Notes: a model not told the origin generated them from the letters alone. A DNA stretch of 64,000 nucleotides from Blastopirellula sediminis (GCF_020966755.1 NZ_JAJKFT010000010.1:806001-870000); one strand, 5' to 3'. Counted from the first letter of the stretch, positions 34,819-43,749 are shown. Program-made: numbers and translations.

Positions 34819-35673
34819 GTGTCTCGATTTCTCTCGCTCGCCTGTTTGGCGTCGCTGCTGCTATTCCCCTCGTTTGTCCTGTCGGCGGAAACCAACGACG
34901 CTATCCGCGTGATGTCGTTCAACATCCGCTACGGCTCGGCCCAGGATGGCGAAAACCACTGGGACATCCGCAAGCCGCTGGTGGTCGAAACGATCCAGCG
35001 CTACAACCCCGACCTGCTGGGGACGCAAGAATGCCTACCGTTTCAGGAAGCCTACCTGCGTGAGCAACTGCCCGAATACGACTGCTATGCGGTCAGTCGC
35101 GAAGGGGAGGGGACCGCAGGTGAAAAGTGTGCAGTCTTCTTTCGCAAGTCGCGGTTTGAGTTGCTTGAAAAGGGGAGCGTCGCGCTGAGCGAAACGCCCG
35201 AGAAAATCGGCTCGGTCAGCTGGGACTCGTCGCTGCCGCGGATCGCGTCGTGGGTGAAGCTTCGCGACAAGGAGTCCGGTAAGACGTTTACCTTCTGGAA
35301 TACCCACTTCGATCACCGCGGCCCGAAGTCGCGCGAAGAAGCGGCCAAGTTGCTGGTCGCCCAAATGAAAGCCGCCCCCGATAGCGGCCCGGTCGTTTTG
35401 ACCGGCGACTTCAACACCGACGCCGGCTCGGCCCCCCATAAAACGTTGGTTGCCTATTTGACTGACGCGTGGGACGCCGCGAAGTGGGAAGGCTCGACCT
35501 GGACCTTCAACGGCTGGAAAGATCAAACGAGCGGAGCCCGGATCGACTGGATCCTCCACTCCGCCGGCTTCACCGCGGCCGATACGACGATCGACCGCTG
35601 GAAAAGCGACAGTGGCCACTACCCGTCGGATCACTGCCCCGTGACGACGACGCTGACCTTTACGAAGAAATAG
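34819..35673 (+). CDS. Secreted endonuclease/exonuclease/phosphatase-fold protein
   Basis: 284 residues from the GTG at 34819, preceded by CGGAG; no ATG is well placed. The signal peptide (L-A-C-L-A-S-L-L-L-F-P) precedes I-R-V-M-S-F-N-I-R-Y-G, L-L-G-T-Q-E-C, N-T-H-F-D-H-R-G, V-V-L-T-G-D-F-N-T-D and S-D-H-C-P-V. These are the Mg-binding and catalytic motifs of the EEP superfamily. An exported phosphodiesterase or nuclease is likely. Converges on the DUF4432 gene with 4 bp between the stops. Confidence 0.9.
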   Translation: MSRFLSLACLASLLLFPSFVLSAETNDAIRVMSFNIRYGSAQDGENHWDIRKPLVVETIQRYNPDLLGTQECLPFQEAYLREQLPEYDCYAVSREGEGTAGEKCAVFFRKSRFELLEKGSVALSETPEKIGSVSWDSSLPRIASWVKLRDKESGKTFTFWNTHFDHRGPKSREEAAKLLVAQMKAAPDSGPVVLTGDFNTDAGSAPHKTLVAYLTDAWDAAKWEGSTWTFNGWKDQTSGARIDWILHSAGFTAADTTIDRWKSDSGHYPSDHCPVTTTLTFTKK

Positions 35674-35677
35674 CGGC

Positions 35678-36841
35678 CTACGAGCACCACAACGGATGCG
35701 GCGCATCCAACAGATGCGCCGGCTCCTTCGCCAGCGACCGAATCGATTGCTCCATCTCGGCGACCGCTTCAGCATTCGCATGGTAGGCGAGTTGAATCTC
35801 GAAATTCACTTCGCCGCCGGGGGGCAGCTTCACCACGCGATTCTGCTTCCCTTCAAACGACCGCGGATTCGGGAAATTGGTCGCCGGCTCGAGTCCCGTG
35901 ACATAGCCGTCCGCTTCCGCCGCCGTGTTTTTCCAGATGGTAAAGCAAGGAAGCTGCCGCGCGTCGTAGGCGACCGAGATCCCGCGATCGCCGGCGCCGT
36001 TCTTCAGCATCGTCGGCGTCCAGCCATCTTCCCCGTGCGCGTTTTCGCAGAAGTAGACCATTTCCTCGAAGCCGACCTGCGGCCCGCGGTAGCGATCCCA
36101 GTTGCCGATCTCGCCCGCCGAGTGATCGTTCCGCGGGACAACCTTCTTGGCCGGTACAACCACCGTCGCTCCCTCGGACAAAACCGGGTCGCCCAGGTTG
36201 ATGTGATACAGCATCTGCGCTTCGGCCGGCTTGGCCGAAAGATTGGTGATCGTATCCTTAAGGCGGAACCCTCGTTCGCCGCGGGCAATGCGGTACTCGA
36301 CCGTCAGCTTCAAGTTGCAGAAGAACAAGCGGGTCTCGTAGACTTCGCCGCGAACGATCACTTCCCCATCTTCGGTGATCTCGGCGGTTACCTTCTGCGC
36401 CGGCTTGTTGGCGATGCGGCCATGCAGCGGATAAAGAAGGCGATGCGTCTGCGGATCAAACTCCGGCGCGCCGTTGCTTTCCAAACCGCAGCGGACCAGC
36501 AGTTCATCAAACCCTTCCAGCCAACCGATGCCGCTTGGTTCCGAGATCGGCACAAACGCCGGATGAACTGGTCCCGGCGTCGGCGAGCTCCAACCGATCC
36601 GCTGGCCATCGTAATGCGCATCCCAGACGCCCATGCCGCGCGTCGGCAAGATGCGCATCCGGAATCCGCCGCTCGTCACTTCAACGACGTCGACCCCTTG
36701 GGACATGCCGCCAAGCAACGTCCACTTCCGAATCGAAACGTCGCCAAACGGCTCACGAGCGAGCGTGGCGACTTCGCCGTCGAGCGTATCCAAAGCAAGG
36801 TTGTTTTCGGCGTCGAGTAACGTCCAAACCATGCTCGTCAT
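35678..36841 (-). CDS. DUF4432 (aldose-1-epimerase-like) protein
   Basis: 387 residues. The galactose-mutarotase-like beta-sandwich pattern is visible: I-L-P-T-R-G-M-G-V-W near residue 66, G-F-D-E-L-L-V-R-C-G-L-E-S-N-G-A-P, then Y-P-L-H-G-R-I-A-N, with H-I-N-L-G-D-P in the middle and G-L-E-P-A-T-N-F-P-N towards the end. The family is linked to sugar binding or epimerisation. Divergent from the cupin isomerase-like gene; the shared intergenic region may co-regulate both. Confidence 0.88.
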   Translation of the reverse strand: MTSMVWTLLDAENNLALDTLDGEVATLAREPFGDVSIRKWTLLGGMSQGVDVVEVTSGGFRMRILPTRGMGVWDAHYDGQRIGWSSPTPGPVHPAFVPISEPSGIGWLEGFDELLVRCGLESNGAPEFDPQTHRLLYPLHGRIANKPAQKVTAEITEDGEVIVRGEVYETRLFFCNLKLTVEYRIARGERGFRLKDTITNLSAKPAEAQMLYHINLGDPVLSEGATVVVPAKKVVPRNDHSAGEIGNWDRYRGPQVGFEEMVYFCENAHGEDGWTPTMLKNGAGDRGISVAYDARQLPCFTIWKNTAAEADGYVTGLEPATNFPNPRSFEGKQNRVVKLPPGGEVNFEIQLAYHANAEAVAEMEQSIRSLAKEPAHLLDAPHPLWCS

Positions 36842-37143
36842 CGCGGACCCCCAAACTGATTAGTGTGATCAAGACATTTTTTTGGCGCTTTACGACATCG
36901 CGATCACGATATCGCACTAAAGATAACCATTCCAGCACTGACCCGGCGTTAAGGGAAGCCCGTTTACTTGCGACTGCAAAAAAACCTGCTAAAACAGGCG
37001 TTTCGCGCGTCGCCGCCGATGCGTCCCCAGGGGCGCTGGACATGCCGCGCGACGCCGTCATTGGCAATGGAAATTTGTCCGCCCCTGACGTCAGGAAATC
37101 GCCGCACGAGGCGCTCCATCTTACACCGAGAATCAAGAACGCG
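36842..37143. other. 302-bp divergent regulatory region
   Basis: It lies between the DUF4432 gene and the cupin/isomerase/oxidoreductase run. TTAGTG at 36860 and CACTAA at 36915 form a spaced inverted repeat, and a T-run and an AT-rich stretch lie between. That is compatible with an operator-promoter, but the evidence is thin. No gene is supported, although the frame of the downstream gene stays open through it. Confidence 0.35.
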
Positions 37144-38391
37144 ATGATCGAAAACGTGGTCAAAGGGGACAGCGTCGCCGCCATTCTGGATCGTGCTTTA
37201 GACGCTGGCGAAGGTCTGCTGCGTCTCTCGCCGAACTGGGTGCCCCGTAGTTTCTTGCATCCCGGCAAGCGCATCAAGCTCCATCCGGACGACTGGTACG
37301 CCTACGGCACCAATCGCGGCGGGATCGACGAACGTTGGTTCGCCTGCACCACCGACGCCGCGAACGAAGGTCGCGTCTGGTACGAAGGTCAAAGCTTCGC
37401 GCTGTTCGAAGGCCAGCACTTCCTGCTGAAAGAGGCCGTCGCCGAACTGGGCGATCGCTTGATCGGCAAAGAGATGTACGCCAAGTACAATCGCTGGCCC
37501 ATTTACTCGAAGTTCTTCGACAACATGGGCCCGATCCCGCACCACTTCCATCAAAGCCACAAAGACGCCGCGCTGGTCGGTCAGGAAGGGAAGCCTGAAA
37601 GCTACTACTTCCCGCCGCAGCTGAACAACGTCGACAACAACTTCGCCTACACCTTCATGGGTCTCTCCCCAGACACCACCAAGGCCCAGCTGCGAAAGTG
37701 CCTGGAAGATTGGAACAAGGGTGACAACGGCATTCTTTACTTGTCGCAAGCTCATCGCCTGAAGCGCGGCACTGGCTGGTTGATTCCGACCGGCGTGCTC
37801 CACGCTCCAGGTTCGCTCTGCACCTACGAACCGCAATGGGGGAGCGACGTCTTCGGCATGTGGCAGTCGATCGTCGAAGGACGCGAAGTTCCCTGGTCTC
37901 TCTTGGTCAAAGACATGCCGCCAGAGAAGCACCACGATCTCGACTACATCATCAGTCAACTCGACTGGGAAAAGAACGTCGATCCGAACTTCAAAGCGAA
38001 CAACTACCTGGAACCGATCGTCGACGAGTCGTGCAGCGGCAAGGGTTATACCGATCGCTGGATCGTCTACGGCACGGTCGATGGCGAACAGCTCTTCAGC
38101 TCGAAAGAACTGACCATCGAGCCCGGCGCCAAGTGCACGCTCAAGGACCCCGGCGCTAGCGGCTGGATCACGGTCCAAGGGAGCGGCCGCATGGGCAAGC
38201 TGAAATTGCAGACCCCGGCGATGATTCGCTTTGGCGCCGAGACCGAAGACGAAGTCTTCATCTCGCACGAAGCGGCCGCCGCAGGCGTCGAAATCGAAAA
38301 CACCGGCAGCGAACCGCTGGTTGGGCTCCGTTACTTTGGTCCGAACGTCCACGCCAACTTGCCGGCGATGGGCGACTTTCGTAAGACCTAA
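37144..38391 (+). CDS. Cupin protein resembling class I mannose-6-phosphate isomerase
   Basis: 415 residues from the ATG at 37144; the frame is open upstream but without homology. The His/Glu-rich stretch G-P-I-P-H-H-F-H-Q-S-H-K-D-A (~residue 133) provides cupin metal ligands, and W-L-I-P-T-G-V-L-H-A-P-G carries the second His as in phosphomannose isomerases. The C-terminal ~110 residues form a second beta-domain (L-T-I-E-P-G-A-K-C-T-L). It probably isomerises a sugar or sugar phosphate; substrate unknown. First gene of the 37144-41194 run. Confidence 0.78.
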   Translation: MIENVVKGDSVAAILDRALDAGEGLLRLSPNWVPRSFLHPGKRIKLHPDDWYAYGTNRGGIDERWFACTTDAANEGRVWYEGQSFALFEGQHFLLKEAVAELGDRLIGKEMYAKYNRWPIYSKFFDNMGPIPHHFHQSHKDAALVGQEGKPESYYFPPQLNNVDNNFAYTFMGLSPDTTKAQLRKCLEDWNKGDNGILYLSQAHRLKRGTGWLIPTGVLHAPGSLCTYEPQWGSDVFGMWQSIVEGREVPWSLLVKDMPPEKHHDLDYIISQLDWEKNVDPNFKANNYLEPIVDESCSGKGYTDRWIVYGTVDGEQLFSSKELTIEPGAKCTLKDPGASGWITVQGSGRMGKLKLQTPAMIRFGAETEDEVFISHEAAAAGVEIENTGSEPLVGLRYFGPNVHANLPAMGDFRKT

Positions 38392-38409
38392 TGCCGCCTG
38401 CTTATAACC

Positions 38410-38440
38410 AGCCCCGGAGCGTTCACCCCGGGGCTTTTTT
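38410..38440 (+). terminator. Rho-independent terminator
   Basis: AGCCCCGG (38410-38417) pairs with CCGGGGCT (38428-38435), followed by T5. It may attenuate rather than fully end the sugar-gene transcript, since the next co-oriented gene starts only 67 bp later. Confidence 0.88.
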
Positions 38441-38506
38441 GTCGATCAGAAGCAACGCCACCCACCTCGTCACCCAATCTTTACTCCACCGTAAAGGGAC
38501 CCAAAT

Positions 38507-39541
38507 ATGAGCGACTCCTCTCACACGATGCCCAAGCTGCACAACGCGATGTGGCCCGGCCTGGTTGGCAAAGAAGAGGGCACCGATCACCCGCCGATCA
38601 GCCTGGATCACATGCTCGAACTGACCGCCGCCGCCGAAGTGAACGGCCAGAAGTTCGAGGGGATCGACTGCTTCCTCTTTCACCCCCACACCGATCCCGA
38701 TGCGTCGGAAGACGAACTGAAGGCGCTGGCCGACAAGGTCGCTTCGTACGGTTTGAAGATCGGTTCGCTCGTCGCTCCCGTTTGGCCCGGCACCGTCGGC
38801 GCTTCGGCGATGGGCAGCGCGGAAGATACCGAGAAGTTCAAGCTGGCGATTGAAAAAGCGTGCCGCATCGCCAAGATCTTCAACGATCACGGCGTCCGCG
38901 AATATGGCGTGATTCGGATCGACTCGGCCACCGGGACCGAAAGCTGGTTTGACGATCCGGTCGGCGGGACCGCCAAGATCGCCGCCACCTTCCAAGAAGC
39001 CGGCAAGATCGCCGCCGGTTATGGCGAACGCTTGGCCGCCGAAGGAGAAATCTGCTGGGCCGGCATGCACTCGTGGCGTGACGTGTTGAACCTGCTCGAA
39101 GCGGTCGACATGCCGCAGACCGTCGGGTTCCAAGCCGACCTCGCCCACACCTATCTCTACCTGATGGGCTACAACGCACCGGAACACGCCCTCTTGAAAG
39201 ATGGCTACAGCGACGAAGAGTTCTGGGCCGCTTACAAGACGATGACCGACGCGCTGCGCCCCTGGACGATCGACTTCCACGTCGCCCAGAACGACGGCAC
39301 CGTCCACGGCACCGGCGCCCACGACAAGACCGGCCGTCACTGCCCGGCCGACGATCCGAACGGCAAGCTCGACATCACCAAGTGCTCCGGCTACTGGCTC
39401 GAAGGCGCCAAAGACCGCGGCATCAAACACATCTGCTGGGACGGCTGCATGTTCCCCAACGAAATGCTGGAACAAAGCACGACCTGGAATACGATCCTGG
39501 ATGCGATGGTCAAAGTCCGCGGCGCGCACGGCTGGGCGTAA
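38507..39541 (+). CDS. Sugar phosphate isomerase/epimerase (xylose-isomerase-like TIM barrel)
   Basis: 344 residues with AAAGGGA upstream. The barrel metal site is suggested by E-D-T-E-K-F-K (~residue 105), [19 protein letters not shown] (~210), and [11 protein letters not shown]. These fit AP-endonuclease-2/xylose-isomerase-like barrels that isomerise or epimerise ketoses and inosose. It sits before a Gfo/Idh oxidoreductase, as in inositol- and glycoside-type catabolic sets. The stop codon TAA abuts the four-helix-bundle element. Confidence 0.85.
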   Translation: MSDSSHTMPKLHNAMWPGLVGKEEGTDHPPISLDHMLELTAAAEVNGQKFEGIDCFLFHPHTDPDASEDELKALADKVASYGLKIGSLVAPVWPGTVGASAMGSAEDTEKFKLAIEKACRIAKIFNDHGVREYGVIRIDSATGTESWFDDPVGGTAKIAATFQEAGKIAAGYGERLAAEGEICWAGMHSWRDVLNLLEAVDMPQTVGFQADLAHTYLYLMGYNAPEHALLKDGYSDEEFWAAYKTMTDALRPWTIDFHVAQNDGTVHGTGAHDKTGRHCPADDPNGKLDITKCSGYWLEGAKDRGIKHICWDGCMFPNEMLEQSTTWNTILDAMVKVRGAHGWA

Positions 39542-39590
39542 ATGACGAATGTCGAAACCAGAATGTCGAATGAATGACGAAGCACGAAAG
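39541..39590. repeat. Left 7-nt-periodic repeat of the four-helix-bundle element
   Basis: The sequence parses as heptamers AATGACG, AATGTCG, AAACCAG, AATGTCG, (AATG), AATGACG, AAGCACG. It begins on the last base of the isomerase stop codon and contains the start codon of the four-helix-bundle gene. A rearranged inverted copy lies at 39954-40015. Confidence 0.85.
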
Positions 39591-39957
39591 CCCGACTGAA
39601 GACGATTCCTCCTCCAAGCGAGTATTCGACTTGGAGGAGAGGACGGCACGCTTCGGCGAAGCGGTAATCAAATACGCTCGGTCTATCCCAGAGAACTCCG
39701 TCACTCGTCCTCTCATTCAACAGGCGGTTCGATCGGCCACCAGCATTGGCGCCAATTATTGCGAAGCGGATGACTCCGGTTCGAAGAAAGAGTTCAAATA
39801 CCGTATCAGCATTTGCAAACGAGAGTCGCGTGAAACGAAGCATTGGCTGCGAATGCTTGCAACGGCGATTCCCGAACGAAAAGACGAATGTCGTGAGTTG
39901 TGGCAAGAAGCGAAGGAACTAAACCTGGTGTTCGGAAAGATATTTCGCAATTGCTAG
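39574..39957 (+). CDS. Four-helix-bundle protein (23S rRNA intervening-sequence type, TIGR02436-like)
   Basis: 127 residues. The core F-D-L-E-E-R-T-A-R-F-G-E-A-V, Q-Q-A-V-R-S-A-T-S-I-G-A-N-Y-C-E-A, and K-R-E-S-R-E-T-K-H-W-L-R-M-L is the family signature. These proteins are encoded in intervening sequences of 23S rRNA genes and also stand alone; their function is unclear, and basic pentameric bundles that bind nucleic acid have been described. The start ATG and first codons (M-T-K-H-E-S) come from the flanking heptamer repeat, and the stop TAG lies in the CTAG that opens the right repeat. It splits an otherwise coherent sugar operon. Confidence 0.88.
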   Translation: MTKHESPTEDDSSSKRVFDLEERTARFGEAVIKYARSIPENSVTRPLIQQAVRSATSIGANYCEADDSGSKKEFKYRISICKRESRETKHWLRMLATAIPERKDECRELWQEAKELNLVFGKIFRNC

Positions 39958-40015
39958 TATCTGGTTCGTGCTTCTGGTTTCTTTCGTCATTCGTCCTTCG
40001 ACATTCGTCATTCAC
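39954..40015. repeat. Right 7-nt-periodic repeat, inverted relative to the left copy
   Basis: On the minus strand it reads AATGACG, AATGTCG, AAGGACG, AATGACG, AAAG, AAACCAG, AAGCACG, AACCAG. These are the same words as at 39541 in a partly different order. A third copy is at 43991-44030. Confidence 0.85.
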
Positions 40016-40054
40016 TCCCAAACGATCACAACCCTTCAGAAAGGTCCCTAATAC

Positions 40055-41194
40055 ATGTCGAAGAAGCCCCTCAACATCGGTCTCGTTGGTTACGGGTTCA
40101 TGGGTCGAACTCACACCAATGGCTATAAGCGCGTCGCCGATTTTTTCCCCGAGCTTGGCATCACCCCAGTCCTGAAAGCGGTCTGTGGACGTAGCGAAGA
40201 AAAGACCAAAGCGTTTGCGGAGCAGTGGGGATACGAGTCTTACGAAACCGATTGGGAAAAGCTGATTGCTCGCGACGATATCGATGCGATCGATATCTGC
40301 ACGCCGAACGATACGCACGCTCCGATCTCGATCGCCGCCGCCAAGGCGGGCAAGATGATCCTTTGCGAAAAGCCGATCTCGCGCACCACGGCGGAAGGGG
40401 AAGAGATGGTCGCCGCCGTTGAACAGGCCGGCGTCCCCAACACCGTTTGGTACAACTATCGTCGTCTGCCGGCGGTCACCTTGGCCAAGCAGATCATCGA
40501 CAGCGGTAAGCTCGGCAAGATCTATCACTATCGCGCCAACTTCCTGCAAGACTGGACGATCAGCGCCGATCTGCCGCAGGGCGGCGCCGCTTTGTGGCGT
40601 TTGGATGCGGCCGCGGCCGGCTCCGGCGTGACCGGCGACTTGCTCGCCCACTGCATCGACACCGCGATCTGGCTCAACGGCGGCATCACCGACGTCAGCG
40701 CGATGACCGAGACCTTCATCAAAGAGCGGATGCACCAGCTCACCGGTAAGGTCGAAAAGGTCGGCATCGACGACGCGTGTGCGTTCATGTGCCACTTCGC
40801 CAACGGTTCGCTCGGCTTGTTCGAGTCGACTCGTTACGCTCGCGGTCACAAGGCGCTCTACACGTTTGAAATCAACGGCGCCGACGCTTCGCTCCGCTGG
40901 GACCTGCACGACCTGAACCGCTTGGAGATGTACGATCACTCCGACGAAGGTCCGCAGCGCGGCTGGAAGTCGATTCACGTCACCGACGGCGAACATCCCT
41001 ACATGAGCCACTGGTGGGTGCCGGGCCTGATCATCGGTTACGAACATAGCTTCGTCCACCAGGTCGCCGACTTCCTGAAGGCGCTCGAAGAAGGCAAACC
41101 GTGCGAACCGACCTTCAAGTCGGCGCTCGAAACCGCCAAGGTCTGCGACGCCGTCCTCGAAAGCGGCAAGACCCGCCAGTGGAAGAACGTCTAG
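40055..41194 (+). CDS. Gfo/Idh/MocA-family oxidoreductase
   Basis: 379 residues, with AGAAAGG upstream. NAD(P)-binding [10 protein letters not shown] (9-18). The conserved C-E-K-P-I-S provides the catalytic Lys near residue 107. [10 protein letters not shown] (~195) carries the H and D of the active site. G-x-x-A-x-L-R-W-D in the C-terminal sheet completes the family pattern. It oxidises a sugar, inositol or sugar acid with NAD(P); the exact substrate is open. Last gene of the sugar run; a terminator lies at 41224. Confidence 0.92.
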   Translation: MSKKPLNIGLVGYGFMGRTHTNGYKRVADFFPELGITPVLKAVCGRSEEKTKAFAEQWGYESYETDWEKLIARDDIDAIDICTPNDTHAPISIAAAKAGKMILCEKPISRTTAEGEEMVAAVEQAGVPNTVWYNYRRLPAVTLAKQIIDSGKLGKIYHYRANFLQDWTISADLPQGGAALWRLDAAAAGSGVTGDLLAHCIDTAIWLNGGITDVSAMTETFIKERMHQLTGKVEKVGIDDACAFMCHFANGSLGLFESTRYARGHKALYTFEINGADASLRWDLHDLNRLEMYDHSDEGPQRGWKSIHVTDGEHPYMSHWWVPGLIIGYEHSFVHQVADFLKALEEGKPCEPTFKSALETAKVCDAVLESGKTRQWKNV

Positions 41195-41223
41195 TTCGCC
41201 CCACGACCAAACAGCAACCCCAG

Positions 41224-41252
41224 AAAAGGCTCGCCCCCGGCGAGCCTTTTTT
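41224..41252 (+). terminator. Rho-independent terminator of the sugar operon
   Basis: AAAAGGCTCGCC pairs with GGCGAGCCTTTT, followed by more T. Directly downstream of the oxidoreductase. Confidence 0.9.
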
Positions 41253-41271
41253 CCTGCGCGAGTCACTCTTA

Positions 41272-41498
41272 CTAGCCCGCAGCGCAAGCAAGGGAATGCG
41301 GCCGGAAGAAGAAATAGAACACGGAAGCCACGGACAAGTCACGGTAAGAACACGGCAAGAATAGTAGCCCACAGCGCGCCCAATTGTAGCCCGAAGCGCA
41401 AGCGAGGGAAATGCGTCCGCAAAGAACAGCGGAAAGCGGAGAACCGAAAGCGGCCAAGAAGCAAAACACTAACCCGAGGCGCAAGCCGAGGGAATGCG
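41272..41498. repeat. Left composite repeat block (modules A and B) of the AAA-ATPase island
   Basis: Module A, 41272-41415, opens CTAGCCCGCAGCGCAAGC, contains CCGGAAGAAG and AACACGGAAGCCACGG, and closes with GCGAGGGAAATGCG. Module B, ~41421-41498, contains AGCGGAAAGCGGAGAACCG and CACTAACCCGAGGCGCAAG. Inverted copies lie at 43826-43979 (A) and 44038-44110 (B). Four CTAGCCC/CACTAACCC-type units are included. Confidence 0.88.
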
Positions 41499-41820
41499 TC
41501 CGCAAGTCCTCGTAGGTTGGGTGCAGCGCAGCGAAACCCAACAATCCGCGTGCAAGCCCAAGGTGGGTTGCACAAGCGAACAGCGTTTAACAAGCCAAAC
41601 GCCCCCTCCGCGTTTGCTCCACCCACCCTACCCGGACCATAAATCTCGCTTGCAAAACATACTGGCGCTTTGTATACTACACCCCTCAAGATGCGGGCGT
41701 CTGATCAACCGCCCAGCATCCCTTTTTCTTCACGCCTCGTGATCGGACCGAGGCCTCTTTTTTCCAAAGCGCGAAGACGTCGCCGGGATGGCCGTGCGCG
41801 CTTGTTTGAGGAAAACGCCA
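41499..41820. other. Non-coding stretch with a GTTGGGT/ACCCAAC hairpin
   Basis: GTTGGGT (41516-41522) pairs with ACCCAAC (41536-41542). This resembles a hairpin repeat found in many bacterial genomes. Another GGTGGGTTGC/CCACCCACC pair follows (to ~41635). The last ~150 bp lead into the ATPase gene and probably hold its promoter. No gene seen. Confidence 0.6.
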
Positions 41821-43563
41821 ATGCGAAAGGCCCGAATCCGGCGCCTCGGCGCCCTGCTGCGCGCGAAGCAAAAGAAGAACAGCAAACAGGCCGACAACAC
41901 AACGGCCCACGAAGAGCTCGTCGAAGCCCAATGGCTCGCCTGCATGATGATGTACCCGGAACGACTCAGCGAAGATGCGCTCCCGCTGCAAGTCTTTCGC
42001 GTCCCGTGTCATCGGGACATCTACTCGGCCCTCCTCGGGCTGCACCTCACTGGCGACGAAGATCGAGACGACCAGCAGTTGCTCGCCGACCTCCTCACCT
42101 ACGGCTACGACAAGCTGACCGCGTCGGCATTGATTCAAGCGGTGATGCATTCCGGCGGCGACATGAACAACATTGCCGACTACGCGGCGGCCTTACGAAA
42201 ACGACTGACGCCGGCGCCGGAGCAAGTTGAATTGCCGCCGGACGGCGAAATCGTCCGACTCGAACTGGGCGGCGGCAGTTCGTTTCGCACGCTGACGACG
42301 GAGGAACTATTCGCCGAACAACAGCCGCGCGAGTGGCTACTTGCCAACTTCCTCGCGCGCCACGAAGCGGCAGTGCTCGTCGGTCCGAGCAAAACCTTGA
42401 AGAGTTCGCTCGCCGTCGATCTATGTGCAGCGCTCGCGAGCGGTGGAAAGTTTCTTGGCCACTTCGCCGCCGAAAAGCCGCTACGAGTCGGCTTCGCGTG
42501 CAGTAGCCATCAACAGCAGACGTTGACTGATCTCGCAGCGCGTTGGGGCGAAGCTCGGCAAGCGGCGCCAAGTCGAAACAATCTGATGTGGTTACTGACC
42601 ACCGACGATCCAGCCGAACCGGAGTGCCTGGGGAAACTCCGCGACTGGATCACGAAGCACGAGTTGGAAGTGGTGGTGATCGATGCGATTCGGTTAAGTT
42701 CGACCGGCAAACGAAAGCAAGCCGAAGCGCTGCAGACGCTCGCGCAGTGTTGTCTCGACAACGGCGCGACGCCGATTCTCTGCGTCCAAACGCGAAAAGA
42801 AATGAAACCGGGCAAACTCGACGCTGCGATCCTCGCCGGCAGTCTCGACTTCGCCCAGCAGTGGCTGTTGGTGAATCGCCGCCAGAGTTATGCGCCAGGC
42901 AGCGGTGAGCATCGCCTCTGGCTAACGCTCGGCGGCTACGCCGGGCAAGGGGGCGAATGGGGCGTCGATGTCGACGAAGGGAGATTGACCGACGTAGGGC
43001 AGGCCGTGCCTGCCGAAATGGAAACACTCGCAAGCAGAGCGGCAGGCACGGCCTGCCCTACGACTACGACCGGGCGACGTTGGCAAACGATCGTGCACGA
43101 AGCGGATGCGCTGCAAGACGAAGCCGAACGCTGGAAAGACGCCGCGCTCGATCAACGGATGCGGTCGCGAATTCGCCTGGCGATGACCGACCTCGGCGAG
43201 GCGCACGCGACGAAGTTGCGAGTCCGCGAAAACTGCGGCATGAACGGCACGAAGTTCGCCCGGGCGTGGGATCGGATGGTCGCGGCGGGGGAGATCCAAA
43301 AGATCATCAACGAGAAACAGTTCTACTATCCGCGGTATCGATTGACCGCGCCGCTAATTGAAGAAAAAAAGGACGCGGTCGAGTCCCGTCCGACGAACGA
43401 AAAAAATCGCGTCAGCGGTCCAGTCGATCCGCAATCCTCAACCGACGCTCTTCAAAATGCCCCAACGGGGCAACCTAATCTAGCCCAGGGGAAGTCGCCT
43501 TTGGCGACGCAGCCCTGGGTCGGTACGTGCACGAATGACATAAGCCCCATCGGGGCGATCTAA
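41821..43563 (+). CDS. AAA (RepA/AAA_25-like) ATPase with DnaB-N-like domain
   Basis: 580 residues from the ATG at 41821, which has GAGGAAAA upstream. Residues ~30-125 resemble the DnaB helicase N-terminal domain (V-E-A-Q-W-L-A-C-M-M-M-Y-P-E, H-R-D-I-Y-S-A). The ATPase follows: L-V-G-P-S-K-T-L-K-S-S-L (Walker A, 188-195) and V-V-V-I-D-A-I (Walker B, ~285). A C-terminal part has R-V-R-E-N-C-G-M-N-G-T-K-F-A-R-A-W-D, winged-helix-like. Such proteins act in plasmid or phage replication. Residues ~391-414 are encoded by an inserted palindrome and the last ~33 by another repeat. Looks accessory. Confidence 0.82.
   Translation: MRKARIRRLGALLRAKQKKNSKQADNTTAHEELVEAQWLACMMMYPERLSEDALPLQVFRVPCHRDIYSALLGLHLTGDEDRDDQQLLADLLTYGYDKLTASALIQAVMHSGGDMNNIADYAAALRKRLTPAPEQVELPPDGEIVRLELGGGSSFRTLTTEELFAEQQPREWLLANFLARHEAAVLVGPSKTLKSSLAVDLCAALASGGKFLGHFAAEKPLRVGFACSSHQQQTLTDLAARWGEARQAAPSRNNLMWLLTTDDPAEPECLGKLRDWITKHELEVVVIDAIRLSSTGKRKQAEALQTLAQCCLDNGATPILCVQTRKEMKPGKLDAAILAGSLDFAQQWLLVNRRQSYAPGSGEHRLWLTLGGYAGQGGEWGVDVDEGRLTDVGQAVPAEMETLASRAAGTACPTTTTGRRWQTIVHEADALQDEAERWKDAALDQRMRSRIRLAMTDLGEAHATKLRVRENCGMNGTKFARAWDRMVAAGEIQKIINEKQFYYPRYRLTAPLIEEKKDAVESRPTNEKNRVSGPVDPQSSTDALQNAPTGQPNLAQGKSPLATQPWVGTCTNDISPIGAI
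42993..43062. repeat. In-frame GTAGG-CAGGCC palindrome inside the ATPase gene
   Basis: Arms 42993-43014 and 43041-43062 are exact 22-nt reverse complements (CGTAGGGCAGGCCGTGCCTG...) with a 26-nt loop. It resembles the 15350 element in the first 12 nt. It adds ~24 residues to the protein (D-V-G-Q-A-V-P-A ... A-A-G-T-A-C-P-T) without a frameshift or stop. Confidence 0.9.
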
Positions 43564-43749
43564 ATGGGATCGATCAAGTTGCGTCGTCCCTGCGAAAAAA
43601 ATTGGCGTGGCGGTCCAGTCGGTTGGTTTTGACCGAACGCCGGCGCCCGGTTAGCGCGCCCCGTTGGGGCTTCGGAAAAAATGGAAGATCGTGACCCAGG
43701 GCTGCGTCGCCGTTGGCGACTGACCCTGGGCTAGGTTAGTTCGCCCCGT
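43465..43749. repeat. Large inverted repeat overlapping the 3' end of the ATPase gene
   Basis: The 56-nt arms 43465-43520 and 43694-43749 match at about 80% (ACGGGGC..A, CTAGCCCAGGG, GACGCAGCCCTGGGT). Both arms end in GGGGC-type mini-palindromes (GCCCCAACGGGGC; GCCCCGTCGGGGC). The left arm is coding and gives the last residues P-T-G-Q-P-N-L-A-Q-G-K-S-P-L-A-T-Q-P-W-V; the right arm is non-coding. A third GCCCC-GGGGC unit lies at 43542. Confidence 0.88.

Noticed and set aside
39806-41287. A 493-codon minus-strand frame through the Gfo/Idh gene.
   Set aside because: Shadow of the oxidoreductase and the four-helix-bundle gene; both have clear motifs on the plus strand.
41270-41500. Several similar ~25-nt units that might suggest a CRISPR array.
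   Set aside because: Spacing is irregular, orientations differ elsewhere, units are imperfect, and no cas genes are near; they are dispersed repeats.
41821-43563. The AAA ATPase as the transposase that moves the repeats.
   Set aside because: It has no DDE, HUH or tyrosine-nuclease motif that I can see; its domains fit replication or helicase loading.
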